The notes under the pieces were generated by a model. The model was not told the origin of the DNA and made no database searches. It worked only from the letters and a program-made list of their open reading frames with translations. Below, in pieces: positions 1 through 13,900 of a stretch of 64,000 bases of DNA. Each line of letters starts with the position of its first letter. Positions within the stretch are counted from its first letter, which is position 1. Position numbers and translations under genes: made by a program. Source of the stretch: Carposina sasakii (taxonomy: Eukaryota; Arthropoda; Insecta; Lepidoptera; Carposinidae); contig CP053148.1 in the NCBI GenBank assembly GCA_014607495.2, forward strand, positions 8,370,001 to 8,434,000. Reading direction: 5' to 3'.

Positions 1-2560
1 AATACCATCACGATTCACAGTATACAATACAGCGATAAACTCTCGGGCTCTTAACACGATACGACAGCGTCGTGCTACGGTGCGGCATCGTTACGAATCG
101 TATCCGATCCGAGTCACGACACTCTCTTAGATTTCGACCTCGTATCGCATCAGAACACGACGCTATGTCGCATCGTGATGTACCAGAGCCTAAACTGCAG
201 CAACAGACAAGAAAACAGCTCTGTCGTCTGTCTGCTTCTATAAACCTGCCTTTATCCTTTGCAGTATTCAGAGGTTCTTTAAAAGATTAAGGTTACACAT
301 TTATCGGAAAGATACCTAGATACATAATAATAAATACAGTGCGAGATACGTCTAGTCCAACTTATCGTTTAGATAAATACTTAATGTTGCTTACTGTAAA
401 TATACTAGTAACTACAGGTGATCAGTTTATTTGTTCTTACAGCTCGTAATAAGGATTTGTACAAATTATTCTGTAGTTGTATCTTGTAATAAAACCTTTT
501 CTTATTGAGAACATATTAAGCACTATTAGTATATTACTTAACTAACATTATCTAAAAGCGTAAATCGAATTTTCGTGTAATTCTCTCCTTGGCTCACACC
601 GCACTCTAACAGTAGATAGATGTAACTAGATAGTTACTAGTATATTAACAGATTAGTTATTTAGGTAATAAATGCGAATGTCTATAGGGGTTGTAATTAT
701 TTCAATTATTTATTTGTTATCTACTTTTGTTTCTCCACTACACTGTACTATACCTCTTTGTGACAATAAACTGTAAGTAGGTACTCCTATTAGTATTCAA
801 CCTATAGACATTCGTTTAGTGTTCAGAAAATATAATTTGATGTTCACAGAGATTTATTATAATGCTAACAGAATACTTATAGTGCTAGTGAGAATACTTA
901 CTTATTATTAGTACTTAGTATTTTATCCGGAATGATTAGAAAGTATCTTGTGTTACGGTTACTAGGAAAGGCTCAGCTGGAGTATTTTAATGTTACGTTA
1001 TAAGCTTAATTTATGGATATTATAAAAGGCGATAAATATTTGGTGTTTTAGAGATAATTTTATTTCGCAGTAAGCTATAATGTGTCCGATAGATTTAGTA
1101 AATGTTCTAGTTAAAGTTACACGTGCTATAATATGCGGTCACCTCAGGCACCACTAGTCTCCCACCCCCAAACACCTACACTATAATATCTTAACTTAAT
1201 ATTAAAAGAAAACAGGTAAGCTAAGGTTATTTAGGTTAAGAATATCCATGCATGAATTCCTAACTCCTCGTTTGTTATTATTTATTTGTATGATAATTAA
1301 TAATTAATTGTGGGTTGTGTACAACGAATGTTTCACTTTTGTAAAGTTCGATTTGATATTTTCGTGTAAGCGTTTTGAAACTGGATTTACAAACTTCATA
1401 TTGTCCATCTCAATCCATCCGAAATGTATTTTCATATCCATCACTGAAAACGTTGTACCTACTCGTACAAGGACATGTACGATACTAGACTAAGCATAGA
1501 AGATAAACATCGCGCATCGGTCCAGTTTTCGAGCGTTACTTCAATCGATTTGTACTAAATGTTCGGTGTTATTTTATCGATAATATGTGTTAATACAATT
1601 ATTTATACTATATTGCACTATAAATGTCAATGTTTTGAGGATAATTAATATTTTCTGGATTTCAATGTTTCGGAATGTTAAGGTTACCTACAAATTGTTT
1701 TCTTATGCGTATTGTTATTTGTAACTATTTCACGTCCATCGCTTTATTGATTTGTACCTATGTTTGTAAGTCAAGACGAAAACTCTGTGGCTAGTTGAAA
1801 GTAACAAGTCATCTGAAATGAAGGATATCAACTTGATAAGCTATGGGCTAATATCATGGAAAACATTCATATCATGCAAATGTTATTTCTAATATATCAT
1901 CTCTATATATTTTCTGCATTAAATTAATGTTATAAACATCTGTACTAACTTTTGGCGTGTTTTAGACAAAGAGGATGCTTTTAAGGTCCTAATAGCAGGA
2001 GAATAATATCACAGTACTTTAAAAACCGAGTTTTTCGAAAGATCCTCTAGAAGTGTTGGGACCAAAACGAACACTGATATCGAAGCTTCGAGGCTTCCCA
2101 TTGGCTGCTTTATTATGAACGAACATTGTAGCTTAGGACCAAATATAAAACACATGTATGAACCATTCGGCAGCCAATATAGTACCGATATCGTGTCATG
2201 ACAATATTAATATTATACCATTCAGTTCGAAAATGCTAATGTTCTCTCATCCCAAAAATCAATTAAATTGTTAATTTTAGAAACTAATAAAGAAATAATT
2301 TGGCCTATTTTAAGAACATAAAAAAATTGTAAAGAATAAGTGGAAAGGGTTTAGAATTATCATCACTTCAACATATCGACTTCTTTATTTCACAGTTGCT
2401 AAATTGTGTGTATGTAACGTGCTTGTCTATTTCTGTACCCGTTCATTAGAACATATCTGAATCCGATGAAGTTGTACCTATACATGCATCTCTTCTTTTA
2501 TCCTGTAATTTATACTTTTTATGTGTGTGTAATAAAATAATAAGAAAAAGTTGTACTACA
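1..2560. other. AT-rich region without recognisable gene or transposon
   Basis: No conserved coding frame and no inverted-end element is visible, unlike the rest of the intergenic DNA. Plus-strand AATAAA occurs at about 2530. This could be a long 3' UTR of a plus-strand gene starting off-window. The first 300 bases are less AT-rich, with an open frame of 72 codons that resembles nothing I know. Confidence 0.35.
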
Positions 2561-3829
2561 GGTTACGCACATCATCTGTTATTTTTCATCCGAGTTCATT
2601 CCGTAAATCTGTGAAATTTGGACAACCTATCGGCTATCTTTTTTGCCAATCCATAGCAATGATCACTCATTACTAAAACTTAACTAATGGAAGTGGCATA
2701 GTGCCTTGCCCTAACTAAATTAATTTGGCAACACACACATACATGCAACAATCACACAATTTCAGTTCATTATGTTTCAAATAATATAAACTGTCAAAAA
2801 AGATAGTCCATACGGGGGATAGACATTTACGAACATTATAGTCGCAGATTTTCTCGGATTTGGATTCGGAGGCAGTGTGCATCGTCTCTCAAGACTTTAG
2901 TTAGAGTAACAAAGAAATTTCTACACTCATAGAATCTATTAATGAAGTGTCCAATCTTAAATAGGTAGGTCACTTCATCATACAAATAGACAGCACGTTT
3001 ATATAATACATTTATTTCTTTCCCTTACCACTCTATACCAAAACAATTTTGTAGGTACATAATAACCAAAGACTTTTAAGGCAAAATGCCTTCTTTTTAT
3101 GTAATTTTAAATGTTAAAATAAATGTTGATTAACATATCAATAATTGCGTTTCATTTCGATAATTCCGACTAGTTCCCCGATGTGCAGATTAAATAAGGT
3201 CTCGAACTATTTTAAGCTACGAGTATCTTACTTATAAACCGAAACCGTTAAGGAGCAAACGTGTGTTACCTATGTCTGTCAAAATTGGCACTGATTAGCT
3301 CAATCAATGCCTAAAGTTTTTTAAATAAGGCCCTGTCTATAAAAATAGAAAAGTTAATTTAAAAGGCAGTGCCTTACCAATGCTTTAAATTTAATGCTGC
3401 AAGTGTAAAAAAAATTGTAAAAAAAAACTATTTTTATCTCAAATTAAAACTAGAGCGACCATGTCTTTTACACAACCCAAAAAACTATAGGAAATAACAA
3501 AATTAATGCTGGATTTAGGACTTGCAAGCTGGGTTAAGAAAATTAGAACAAAAATGAAGGTACAATTCTCTTCTACTAAAGGCCGATTATTTTAATGGTC
3601 AAGTCAGAAAGCCTATCTAAAGTATAGTATTGATGATGTCCCTATGTTCATCAATATTAGAAAGAAACAGCATCAACTTTTCATCAAATTCGCTAAAACA
3701 TCAAGTTTGTAGACCTTTTAATTATGCATTCAATTGTTTCCATTTGGTATTAAAAACCTGTTAACTTTAAACTCATGGCAAATTTATAATAGGCTGACTT
3801 CGATGTTGTCCGTCTTTCTCAAAATATAT

Positions 3830-4040
3830 ACAATCACGCCTTTATCCCTTACGGGGTAGGCAGAGCCCTTTGTGCCGAAAGAACCACATGGTGCCACTCC
3901 TGACCAATTTTGAGGGTACAGTTGAGATGTACAAGTTCGGTTAGTAGTGACAGGTGGTCAGCCCATCGCCTACAAAACACCAAGACCTTCTTGTCCCTCT
4001 ACTGACTTGTACAGTATGCCCGGGAAGAGTAGCAGCTGTA
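3830..4040 (+). repeat. Interspersed repeat with TTATCCCTTACGGGGTAGGC
   Basis: TCACGCCTTTATCCCTTACG..GGGTAGGCAGAGCC is a sequence type I associate with lepidopteran repeats. A short relative, AGGGGTAGGCAGAGACT, is at about 48150. Family not known. Confidence 0.45.
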
Positions 4041-4561
4041 GTATTATTAATTATTATACGTTTTTATTTTCACTCCCAGAGCAGGATAGAAGCTTTCTCT
4101 AAATCTTGATCAATATAGAGACAGCTTCAATCGTATCCTTTCTAAAAGACTTATCTGACCATCGGGAAAATCGGCTCTTATAAGAATAACAGAGCTATGA
4201 CCCTTTCTCACTCGCATGCAACACGATCTATTAAATTGAAAAAGAAGATAATATCTTTACGAAAATTACATATTATGTAAACATTTCTTATTCATCAAAC
4301 GTAAAGGTATTCTCAATGTAAAATACATTACATGTGCACAATTAACCTATAGACTTCGTTCTTAAGTAAATACTTAACAAACGCATTCTGGAAGTAAATA
4401 ATACAGTATGAAATATATAGTTTTTTTTTTATTTATTTATCATTAATTAGCTGTATTATGTATAAAAATCTTTTTTTAAATACATATAGGAACAATAAAT
4501 CGCTGTTCTAAAATATAAAACGTAATATAAAAATAACCTAACTGGTTGGAGTAAAGATCAA

Positions 4562-4750
4562 ATGAACCTACTAGAATCGTCCTGGCGGCCTTCTACTCGA
4601 AAAGTGTATAGTGTGTACCCAATCGAGGAAATCCTATCCAGGGGTAATTGGCTTTCTGGAAATACTTTCCAAAAGTTTTATAAGCGCGAGGTACTACAAT
4701 CTAACCCTTCCACTAGCAAGAGTGTAACAAAGTTGTTTACTCCTGTCTAA
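4562..4750 (+). pseudogene. Tyrosine-recombinase retroelement fragment, internally deleted
   Basis: An open frame of 62 codons reads LLESSWRPSTRKVY, like the N-terminal SAM-like part of DIRS-type recombinases. It then jumps to ILSRGNWLSGNTFQKFYKRE, like the C-terminal end carrying the catalytic tyrosine region. The core with the Arg and His catalytic residues is absent. Inactive remnant. Confidence 0.65.
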
Positions 4751-5078
4751 AAAGTTGATTTATTTTTTGTAACTGTGTTAATCTCTCTCTAAATCTAAAT
4801 CTTTTTGTGAAATGTGCTGAGTGCCCTGTTTACATATCATTTATATTTAACATAAGATCTGGATAATAATAATAGTCTTATACCTACCTTGTCTTTTTTA
4901 AGAATATTATATTCTTACTTACCTAACTGAATAAAGAAAACTTTTATTTATTATCAATCCTTTTCAGTCCTTAATTTACATGTAGGTGGGCACTTTTCTT
5001 TTTCATGAAAAGTGTGGGGTACTATCACATTGGCGTCCATATTGTACCTACTCTACCACCAGGCGATAACAAACAGGT

Positions 5079-5433
5079 CTCATATGAAGTGAGCTTCGAA
5101 TAACGGTCAAGTCAAATTAATAGAAGCGTTTTACCTACCAATAAAACGCATATTAATTTACTTACCTTATACGAAGCTCACCTAATAATTTCTGCCTGGT
5201 TATATACGAGTATATCGACTCGATGAGGAATAAACGCCCGCCATTTTCCAATGCTCAAGTCGGTAACAACGTCCCATCGGAAATGGGATGGTGGTAGAGA
5301 GGGATGGCATTATAGGGTAGAAAGAGACAGCAAAATAGCGGTGGGAACAGTGACATCTATCTCATATGAAGTGAGCTTCGAATAAGGTAAGTAAATTAAT
5401 ATGCGTTTTATTGGTAGGTAAAACGCTTCTATT
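5079..5433. mobile_element. Foldback element with 63-bp inverted arms
   Basis: AATAGAAGCGTTTTACCTAC.. at 5119-5181 is the reverse complement of 5371-5433 with about one mismatch. In addition, CTCATATGAAGTGAGCTTCG occurs in direct orientation at 5079 and 5361. The loop is about 190 bases. No open frame. Confidence 0.85.
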
Positions 5434-5739
5434 ACTAACATTACATACTATAACTGATAATAGTATTAAAAATCATAACCTCAAGCCATCTCAAAGGGTA
5501 AATATATTCGAAATTGTTTAATAAAGATACAATTAGCTGCCGGACGAATTCTTAAATACCCAGCACATATACGTAGGTATTATTAGGGTAATATTTGTAA
5601 TATAAGTTTTAAAACCGGAAAAAATCTGCAAAATGGTGATTCGTATTAGTATATGCCTGGGTGTTTTCTAACATATGTACAATACAATACAATATGTAAT
5701 TTAGAAAAGAGATGGTAAAATTTGTCATCCGAGTAATTG

Positions 5740-5848
5740 ACCCGGTGGCTTAGTGGTTATAGCGGCTGGCACTGTTTGCAGTGGTCGTGGGTTCGATTCC
5801 CACTCGGGTGAAGAATTTTTTCCATTTTCTTTATTAATAATTTTATAA
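5740..5848 (+). mobile_element. tRNA-derived SINE, second copy
   Basis: It is almost identical to 28283-28396 over the tRNA-like head (A box GGCTTAGTGG, B box GGTTCGATTCC) and the AT-rich tail. The cloverleaf is imperfect around the anticodon arm (CACTGTTTGCAGTG), so I call it a SINE rather than a tRNA gene. Confidence 0.85.
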
Positions 5849-6094
5849 CATACAGATGTATTTATACTGGTATAATTTTACACAAAACCTAAAGTTAACA
5901 ATAGGAACCAAGAATTAATTAGGACGGATCAAATTCTGGGACAAAAGAGATTCATTAATCACAATTTTTTCAAACCTTAAAATACATATATTTAGGCGAT
6001 CTTAGTTTAGGCGAAACTTTGACTTTGTTATGTAATTAAATAACAGTAGTCGCAGCTGTGGTTTACGGCAGTGAAGTAAAGCCATACCTAGGAT

Positions 6095-6241
6095 AGCGGT
6101 GCCGTAATACCACGATGAATGACGTTAGTAGAACATTGTCTATGGTGTCAGTTACCGCTCTCCAGAAAACCGCGCCATCTTGATTATATAGACCACATTT
6201 TAGTGACGTCATTCATCGCTGTATTACGTTACGGCACCGCT
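6095..6241. mobile_element. MITE with AGCGGTGCCGTAA ends
   Basis: The left end AGCGGTGCCGTAATAC..GATGAATGACGT is mirrored at the right as ACGTCATTCATCG..TTACGGCACCGCT. The element is about 147 bp and non-coding. Confidence 0.75.
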
Positions 6242-6584
6242 TTCTGGTAAACTAAAGCTTTAAGGCTCAATGAGACCGGATGCGTATGCGTAAACGTAAG
6301 CGTAGACTGAGTTGTAGAGTATGGAACCTGTCGCTCCTACTGTATTAAGATCTGCCTAAATATTGGAGGATAAGCGAAACTTGAGTTGAATCTCTCAATT
6401 TTCGATGGAAACTGTTAATTTGTACTTTTAGGTTAATTAAAGACTATAGTAAAAAATAATCTTATAATAAGCTAATATCATTAAAATTAGATTCAGGTAA
6501 TCATAATTAATACACAACTTGTTATACAACCGACATTGAAAGTTTGTATACTTAGGCCCACGGGAAGGCTAGAAGAGTCTGCCT

Positions 6585-6862
6585 ACTAGAACCTGCTGAT
6601 ATTACCATACCATGACCGTAATACGCACGTGTCAGGCACGTAACGTTTCAGGCACGGAACAGAGAAATATAGTTTGCATGATTTTATATGAAACATCGCC
6701 CACGGCCACATTCCCTCACCGGCCATGCACGTAGCGTACTCGTGACGAATCATACACGGACCGGCAAAGAATACTCGTCCAGATAAATGCCGTAATTTTA
6801 TGTTCCTGACACGCCCCTATTACGGTCATGGAACGGTAGGATCAGTGGGCAAACTCGTTAAA
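6585..6862. mobile_element. MITE with CATGACCGTAATA inverted ends
   Basis: CTGATATTACCATACCATGA..CCGTAATA on the left pairs with TATTACGGTCATGGAACGGT..AGGATCAG on the right. Copies of CAGGCACG inside. Exact limits are uncertain by some tens of bases. Confidence 0.65.
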
Positions 6863-7490
6863 TCTTGCACATTTTATTATTCCCGATTGGCACGTTTTTT
6901 TTTTTAATTAAATACATAAGTATGTAAATTAATATTGTGCCACTGTACATTACAAAGGTATTTATTTCTATACAAAAATAAGACGGAATGCTTGTCGTTA
7001 CAACATTAAAGTTACGTAACTAATGTAAAATTATGTAAGAAATAAGATAATTTTTCATAATTATTATATGTCACAATTTAAATAAAATACTATACATTAT
7101 AGTAATTATGTTTAGGTAGTGTTACAACCTTGATTATCAGTACTTTCTGGTACAGTAATGTTTGAGCAACTCATATAGTGCGCGTATATACGATATAAAC
7201 TGTTATTAAAAAACGTTGTCTAAAGTTCACCCTTAAGGCCAATCAGACCAATACTTTAGTATTTTTGTTGTATTTTTACTAGTAGTAAACTTAACTACAA
7301 ATCTTACAACTGACTATTAAAACAGCGTTCAAGATGACATTTTGACACGAAAATATATGAAATATTTGTCAAGGTTATATGTAGCTTAACAATGTATAAA
7401 AGCCTAAAAAAATGGTTATTATCGTTTTTAGTCTTAGCCTTCTTTATATTTAAAATAGTACTTACATAAGAGTTTGTGTAAAGATTTTCC

Positions 7491-7845
7491 TTTATTCGTA
7501 GAGTATTAGCAGTTCGATCCGCATTGGACTGTATTATCGAAGCGAGGAATCAACGTGTAGCATTTTCTCTAGTGTGAACGAACATGTATCACACGTCCAA
7601 ATAGAATATTATTATCATATAGATATTATCATATACGAACAACGACACAATTGACAAAAATTGTAAAACGCAATGGTGCCCTATGATGCCCCTGTTTTGC
7701 CGTAGAATAGGGGGGCACAATTGTAAAAAATTTGAAAACGCAATTGTGTCGTTTTCCTACCAAAGGTGCGATATCTAGACCCCACCATACACGTGCTAGC
7801 CTTCTCCAAAGCAAACGCTGGAAACGGGGCTAAACTTAGGCATTT
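7491..7845 (-). other. Probable 3' UTR of the GALNT gene
   Basis: Downstream of the stop the minus strand reaches its first AATAAA at 7496-7491, about 350 bases on. The interval contains a 113-bp element with inverted ends at 7641-7753. The end point is inferred; other AATAAA sites exist further away. Confidence 0.3.
7641..7753. mobile_element. 113-bp element with 13-bp inverted ends
   Basis: AACGACACAATTG at the left is the reverse complement of CAATTGTGTCGTT at the right. It lies in the inferred GALNT 3' UTR. Confidence 0.6.
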
Positions 7846-7977
7846 CTAAGTGCGCATTAAATCCCACTGATTGGTCGGCTGGTTGTCGCATATGACCATT
7901 ATGATTGGCTCGGATCGGAATGAACGGTCCACGCCCAGACACATGCCCGCTGCGGTATTGTATATCGGACTCCCAAC
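7846..7977 (-). CDS. GALNT11: GALNT last exon: third lectin repeat and stop
   Basis: The exon is short (43 residues) and was found by looking for the missing gamma repeat of the beta-trefoil. It follows acceptor TTTCCAG, reads [13 protein letters not shown] and TNQWDL, and ends in TAG at 7848-7846. Its phase 0 matches the preceding exon, which ends WKHKGA before GTGAGT. Confidence 0.88.
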   Translation of the reverse strand, partial: VGSPIYNTAAGMCLGVDRSFRSEPIIMVICDNQPTNQWDLMRT

Positions 7978-10900
7978 CTGGAAATGTATAGAAAGTAATG
8001 TGACTCTCATCTAATACTCCCTTTACTAATCCTAATATTGAACCTAGTTTGGTGTTATCATAAAACCGCGTCTAAAGCAAAACACTGTCTATAAAGGATA
8101 TGAGTATAATCTTTAAGCACGACATTTGACAGCAAAATGTATTGAACTCGAATATCAGTCAAAATAAGCGTTGATTAGCCTAATGAATGCTTACATTTTT
8201 TTTATAAGTAAGGCTTAGATCTTTATGTAATGGCTGAAAAGAAAGGACTACTACTTTCGACTATAATATCCCCAAAGAGGTAGGGAGACATGTGCAATTG
8301 ATACACCAGCTTTTCATCAGTTAGCCTTTTTAGCCCTACGTAGTGAGGCCACGGTGAGCTACCGCCGCTTTTTGGACACAAATACTCTAAATATTAGTAG
8401 GAAACAAATTAGGAAACAAATGATATGGCATATGTTTCAGTGTTTTAAATTGATATGATATCCAGTACGAGCCTTGGCCATAAAATATGACAGGATTCAT
8501 TTTGCGATACGCAGGTTTCGACAATTGGGACTCGATCAAATCACCTTATTCGTGATAACGTGGAAGTAACGTGGATCTAATAGAAGCGACTACGCCCAGC
8601 ATATTTTAGGACAGTTAGGGCCTTAGTCGGAGTGCGTCTAATGTCTAGTAAAAGGTTTCGACTCACCGCCCCCTTGTGCTTCCACTCCTGACTGCCGCCC
8701 AATTCGTGGCACTTGCCAAGAGATGGCGCCACGTTGTTCGAGGCGTCCAAACATAGCACGCGACCAAGCACTAACTCGCTTCGATCAGTCTCAAACCACA
8801 TCTGAAAATAATAAAGGCGTTAGTGGGTTAAATATTATCTGGGGATTTTCCCGATTATTTCTGACGTAGAATCCAATTCAATTTAATTTTGAGATATGGC
8901 GTATCTCTCTCGCTTAAACGGAGGAATGACGTAGATTCCAGTACAATTTAGTTACATGCTTACATATTGTGCAAAAAATAATTTTCAGATATTGAATATG
9001 TATTCAATATCTGATTTCATTCATGTGAATGAAAGATTGGATGAATGACGAAAATTGCAGGTTTCCAGATGTCCTCTGATCTGGAAATCCCAATTTTAAC
9101 CTTTCGATGAAAAAATCACACATTTTCTGTAATATAAAAATGAGTCGCTAAATGTGTTGCTAAGCGCGAATCTCGAGCACAGCTGAACCGATTTCGCTAA
9201 TTATTTTTTTTAGAATATTTCTTGATGTACCAGGACGGTTCTTACAGAGAAAAAAATTAAAATAATGCCTGTAAAGTGTTAAAACAACACTTTTCTATAG
9301 CATCCGCCTACAACTTTGTCCACGTGAAAGGGTTACACCCGTGCAAAGCCGGGGCGGATCCCTTGTTCGATATATCTAGATATGTATCGACGGCACATTG
9401 TATAACACGCAGTATTAGAAAATGGTAAATATAATTTGAATAGGGTTTAATTGGGATAATTTTGCTTCTACATAGCACTTTAACTAATTACTTTTATATC
9501 AAAACTTTTAAAATTATGCACGACTCGCACGAGCCAAGCGAGCGAAGCGAGTGTTTCACTGCGACGGACGAAGTGCTAGAGGAATTCTTTCATATAATTC
9601 CAAATGCCTAGCCGTTTTATAATACAGCGTAGCCCTATAATGGGGTAGCAACTGAACTGCAAGATCGCTAAGAAGTTCCTACGTCCACGATTAGTAAAGC
9701 GGAACAGGTGTAATAATCTGTTGTTAGCTCATCGTCTGAGGAGACGCTCCCGAGTTCTTCAGCAGACTCTTACAACATGCACAAAAGGAGATGCAGCTGA
9801 TGTAAACTAGTCAAATACCAGACCAGAACAGCACTTCGATAATTAATATCGAATTTATGGATATGTTTACTGGACGATAAATCACGACAACATTAACCTA
9901 ATAGCTAATTAATTCCTTGTCATAAAAAGGAGGATTTTAGACAGATATCACATTGTAAAAGTGAACTTAACCCATTCGTAAACAATTCACAAATAGCATT
10001 CAGTAACATTTGACGTTATTATGGACAAGGACCATAGCAGCGAATTCAAAAGTTGGGTCTCACTATGTAATTTACCTGGTTTATAGTCCTGATGCACGTC
10101 GCCAGCATAAGGCCACCTCCCTTAGTCTTTATGTCCTTAGCACTTTGTATGCACAACGAGGTATTTCGTAAGCGTATTTGGAAGGAATCGGTATAATTAC
10201 GTTTTCTGTAAATGAATTGATTTCATTATTTAAATGTTATAGAAGAAATATACTATAGATTAAGTATATTAGATGAAATAGTAAATAACAAAATAAATGA
10301 CATTATGAAGTTAAACATTGAGCAGATAAAGCCGTTTATATCGATGTGGAGAGATTCTTTTCTCAATAATATCCATACAATATTGAAAAATAAACATTTG
10401 ATTTTGATTCCCAATTGTACATAGATAGTTTATTTATTAGTAGGCTATTTTCATAGCAATTCCCTAAACATTCCTCATTTATTACACCCTGTACATACAT
10501 ACCTAGAATGCCACAGCTGAAACTTGTTTTTAGACGGGTCATTCAACGCAGCTATTCTTTTCTTGGCAGCGGAATTCGTATCACTTTCCAACTCTGGATA
10601 TATATTGTGCAGGTACCAACTAAACGACTTGCATTGCAGACGTTTTCGAAGCTCTATCCTATCTGATATGTCGCCTATATCCAGACGGTCTATTAGGGGA
10701 TTCTGTTCTATCACCTTTGTCTGCAATACAGTTAACAAGGTGCATGTTATCAAAATCGCTGCTTCCAACCTCCATTGGTACATTATACTATAATAATTAT
10801 TATAATAACGGACAGCAAATTTAATTACCTACTACATTAGTCAAGTCGAATGCAGACAGATGGGCAAAGATATCCACTGATTGGATGCCTACAGGTGGAA

Positions 10901-13900
10901 ACCGGCGTAGGGGAAGACCCAGAAATCGGACCTGAATATGTTTCATTCATCCAGAGTGGGCCACTATAGCAGGAACAATACAAGCGTGGGCTCAAATCGG
11001 GGAGACCTTTTCCCAATAGTAGGGTTTAAAATTTTCACCTGGATTAGGACGTGCCGAAAGCTAAATGCTGAGCCGTATCGAGTGATTGAACGACAACGCT
11101 CAGCAGATTTTTTAATTAGGAACGTGTATCTGTTTATGAATGGATGCGAGGAGAAGAATACATTTCGGACAGACTCAAACAGCCTTGTTCCGGAATTGGA
11201 ACTCTTTATATACTGCAGCGAGTCAAGGAGGTCTGATTTTCCGAGATAAGTCAGTTGATAACATGGATACTCACCACATACTCGTCCATCCAGACGCGGG
11301 CCATTCTCATAGAGTTGTGCCTCATGTAGTCTTCCTTCGTGTTGTATCCGTACGGACGACGTTTGCGGAACACGTGACCGACACGGCTGCACGGAATTAG
11401 CTCCAAAGTACCACCACACATCCAGATCTGGAGGGAGCTCAGTCTTACATCATAGGACCAAATAGAGATACGATAGTGTATGTACGCTATAACAACGAGA
11501 CAGAAATGCGAAAGCAAAATTCGCATAATTGGTGCCACCGTTTTTACCCTCACCGTTCAAAGACGATGGCTATATGAACATACTTTCCTTGTCCTCCAGA
11601 TTTTCTAAATTAAGTGAAAAACCGGTCTCTACAAGAGCGCCTTCTGGTGGAGGACTCACTCGCAGCAGCCCCTATTACCTATGCATAGTCCTAACAGATA
11701 CCAAAAATGTTTTCAATCGATTTTAAAGGGCTGCTTTAAAACTTCATTTAGGAACCGATTTTATTTGAAACTAGTGGACGCCCGCGACTCCGTCCGCGTG
11801 GACTACAGAAAAAACAAAATGTCGTAATTATCCGGGATAAAAATATTTTCCCGGGATAAAAAGTAGCCTATATGTTAAGTGGGACCTGTCACAATATATT
11901 CCTGAAAACTGCATCGACATCGGTTCAGCCGTTTCTGAGATTAGCGTGCACAAACGCACAGGCAAAAATTCCAAAAATCATCGTTTTGGGTCCTATTGCG
12001 TTGATAAAGGTCTACTATAATATTTTTTCTCATATGTCTTCCATGTACAGACAGCGATCCGTTAAATTTTTATTATATGTATAGATCTTCAAATCAATAC
12101 CGAAATTGTTATCCTTAACAACTGCTCCATAGATTTATATGAAACATCTGTACTCGTAACATGAGATGATACATTTAAATATGGACATTTCTTTTCTTTA
12201 CAATTAGCTAGGCAAACATTTGACCGCCATCGTGCCTGATGTTAAGCAAGATGCAGCCTAGGGGTGGTACATGTTTGCCTAGAAAGTGCCTATTCACTCT
12301 AGCTTTGAAGAGACCAATGTTGTAGTGCTCGAGAAATACATCAGCAGGAAGTGCATTCCACTCCTTAGCCTTTCGCATTACAAACGAGTTAGCATAACGT
12401 TTAGTGCGGATAGGTGGGATATCTAGTATTTCGACTTACCCTGAATGAAATTTCCAAGTTTTCTCCACCCCACAGATTCATCCCGGGATCGTATTTGCCG
12501 ATGTAATTGAAGTATTCTCTATACAGCGCGAAGAGACCACCAGCCATCGTCGGGGTTTTAATTGGCTTCACGAAATCTTCATCTTCTACAATCATATACA
12601 CGAATTTACTTGATATACATCAATAATAATAGATTTCCTGCGCTGATGCGGGTCTGGACTAGAATACACCTGCATCTTCTCCCGTGCATATCGACTAAAG
12701 AACCCAGGGACGTTCTTTCAGATGATGAGCCAGCAACTAGTCAATGTAATTTTACATCTAACCGGCTAAAACATTATTGTTATAAAAATTAAAAACGCCC
12801 TGAAACATCATTTTTATCACCCAGTAACATTAAAAAGAACATACCTTTCAAAGTGCCTTTAGGCAAGTTGTCCCACTTAAAATGCAGTCCCCAGTTAAAG
12901 CCGCCTCGTACCAACGGACTGGAAGTATACTGAAAAGTGTCCGCGTTAATGACATCTATGATAGGAACTACTGCCCTCTGTGAATATCTGGTGTCCAACC
13001 CATCGACACCTTCGGATAGACGAGATAGCAGTGGAGGAAGCCAGTCCGTGTTCACTTCTATGTGCGAGTCCAAAAATACCAATACCTGAAATCAATCACT
13101 TAAATGTAAAGATTTCTTTTACATTTTAAGTCATGAATACATGATCTGTCATCATCTTATCCTTAATAATCAAATTAAAAACTAAATTATTATGCACTAG
13201 ATACAACTGAGTGATCTCATAGCACAACTACATAAATATTAAGACATGTAGACAGACAAAGTGATGTAACATTATGATAATAGCATGTTGGTGTATGTAT
13301 CAAAATAATTTTAATTATATTAAACGTGCTCTGACCCTGCTGAATGCGCTTCTGACGTCAGCACCGGAGTGTGATTTGTTTGCTGATGGATGGAGGAGTG
13401 TTGGTGCAGAGTGTATGAGATTTTGCGAGATGACCGACAGTGTGCGGATTAGCTCAATTATGTATTAATTCGTGTTTTTATTATTATTTTTTTTAATCAC
13501 TGTTTTTTTTTATATTAACCTGCTATGTCTATCTACTATTTTACTGTTTGCTCGTTTTGTCTACTTTTTATTTTATTTTTCCTATAAACTTGACGGTACC
13601 TTGGTTTTACTGTAATGCCGTCAAGTCTGTGTAATAAATAAATATACTCACATCCCCAACACTGTTATCGGCCCCAAACAATCTGGCACGGATAAGACCT
13701 TCTCTTCTAGTTGTCTTTAAGAATCTAATACTAAAACCAGATTTCCCATTCTTGTCCATTCCTGTTTTATCTTCAACATTATTGTCATCATTTATGTAAT
13801 CTTCTACATTTTCAAAATCTATGTTATTTGTATCTAACATCTCCTCTTCTTTATGTAATGCGTTATTCAATTCATCTACAGCCTTCTGTACTTGTCTATG

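Noticed and set aside
5740..5815. tRNA gene
   Set aside because: The A and B boxes are good, but the anticodon arm does not fold properly and the same AT-rich tail follows in the second copy, so it is a SINE head.
7629..7814. Open frame of 61 codons on the minus strand
   Set aside because: It overlaps the small inverted-end element downstream of GALNT and has no conserved motif.
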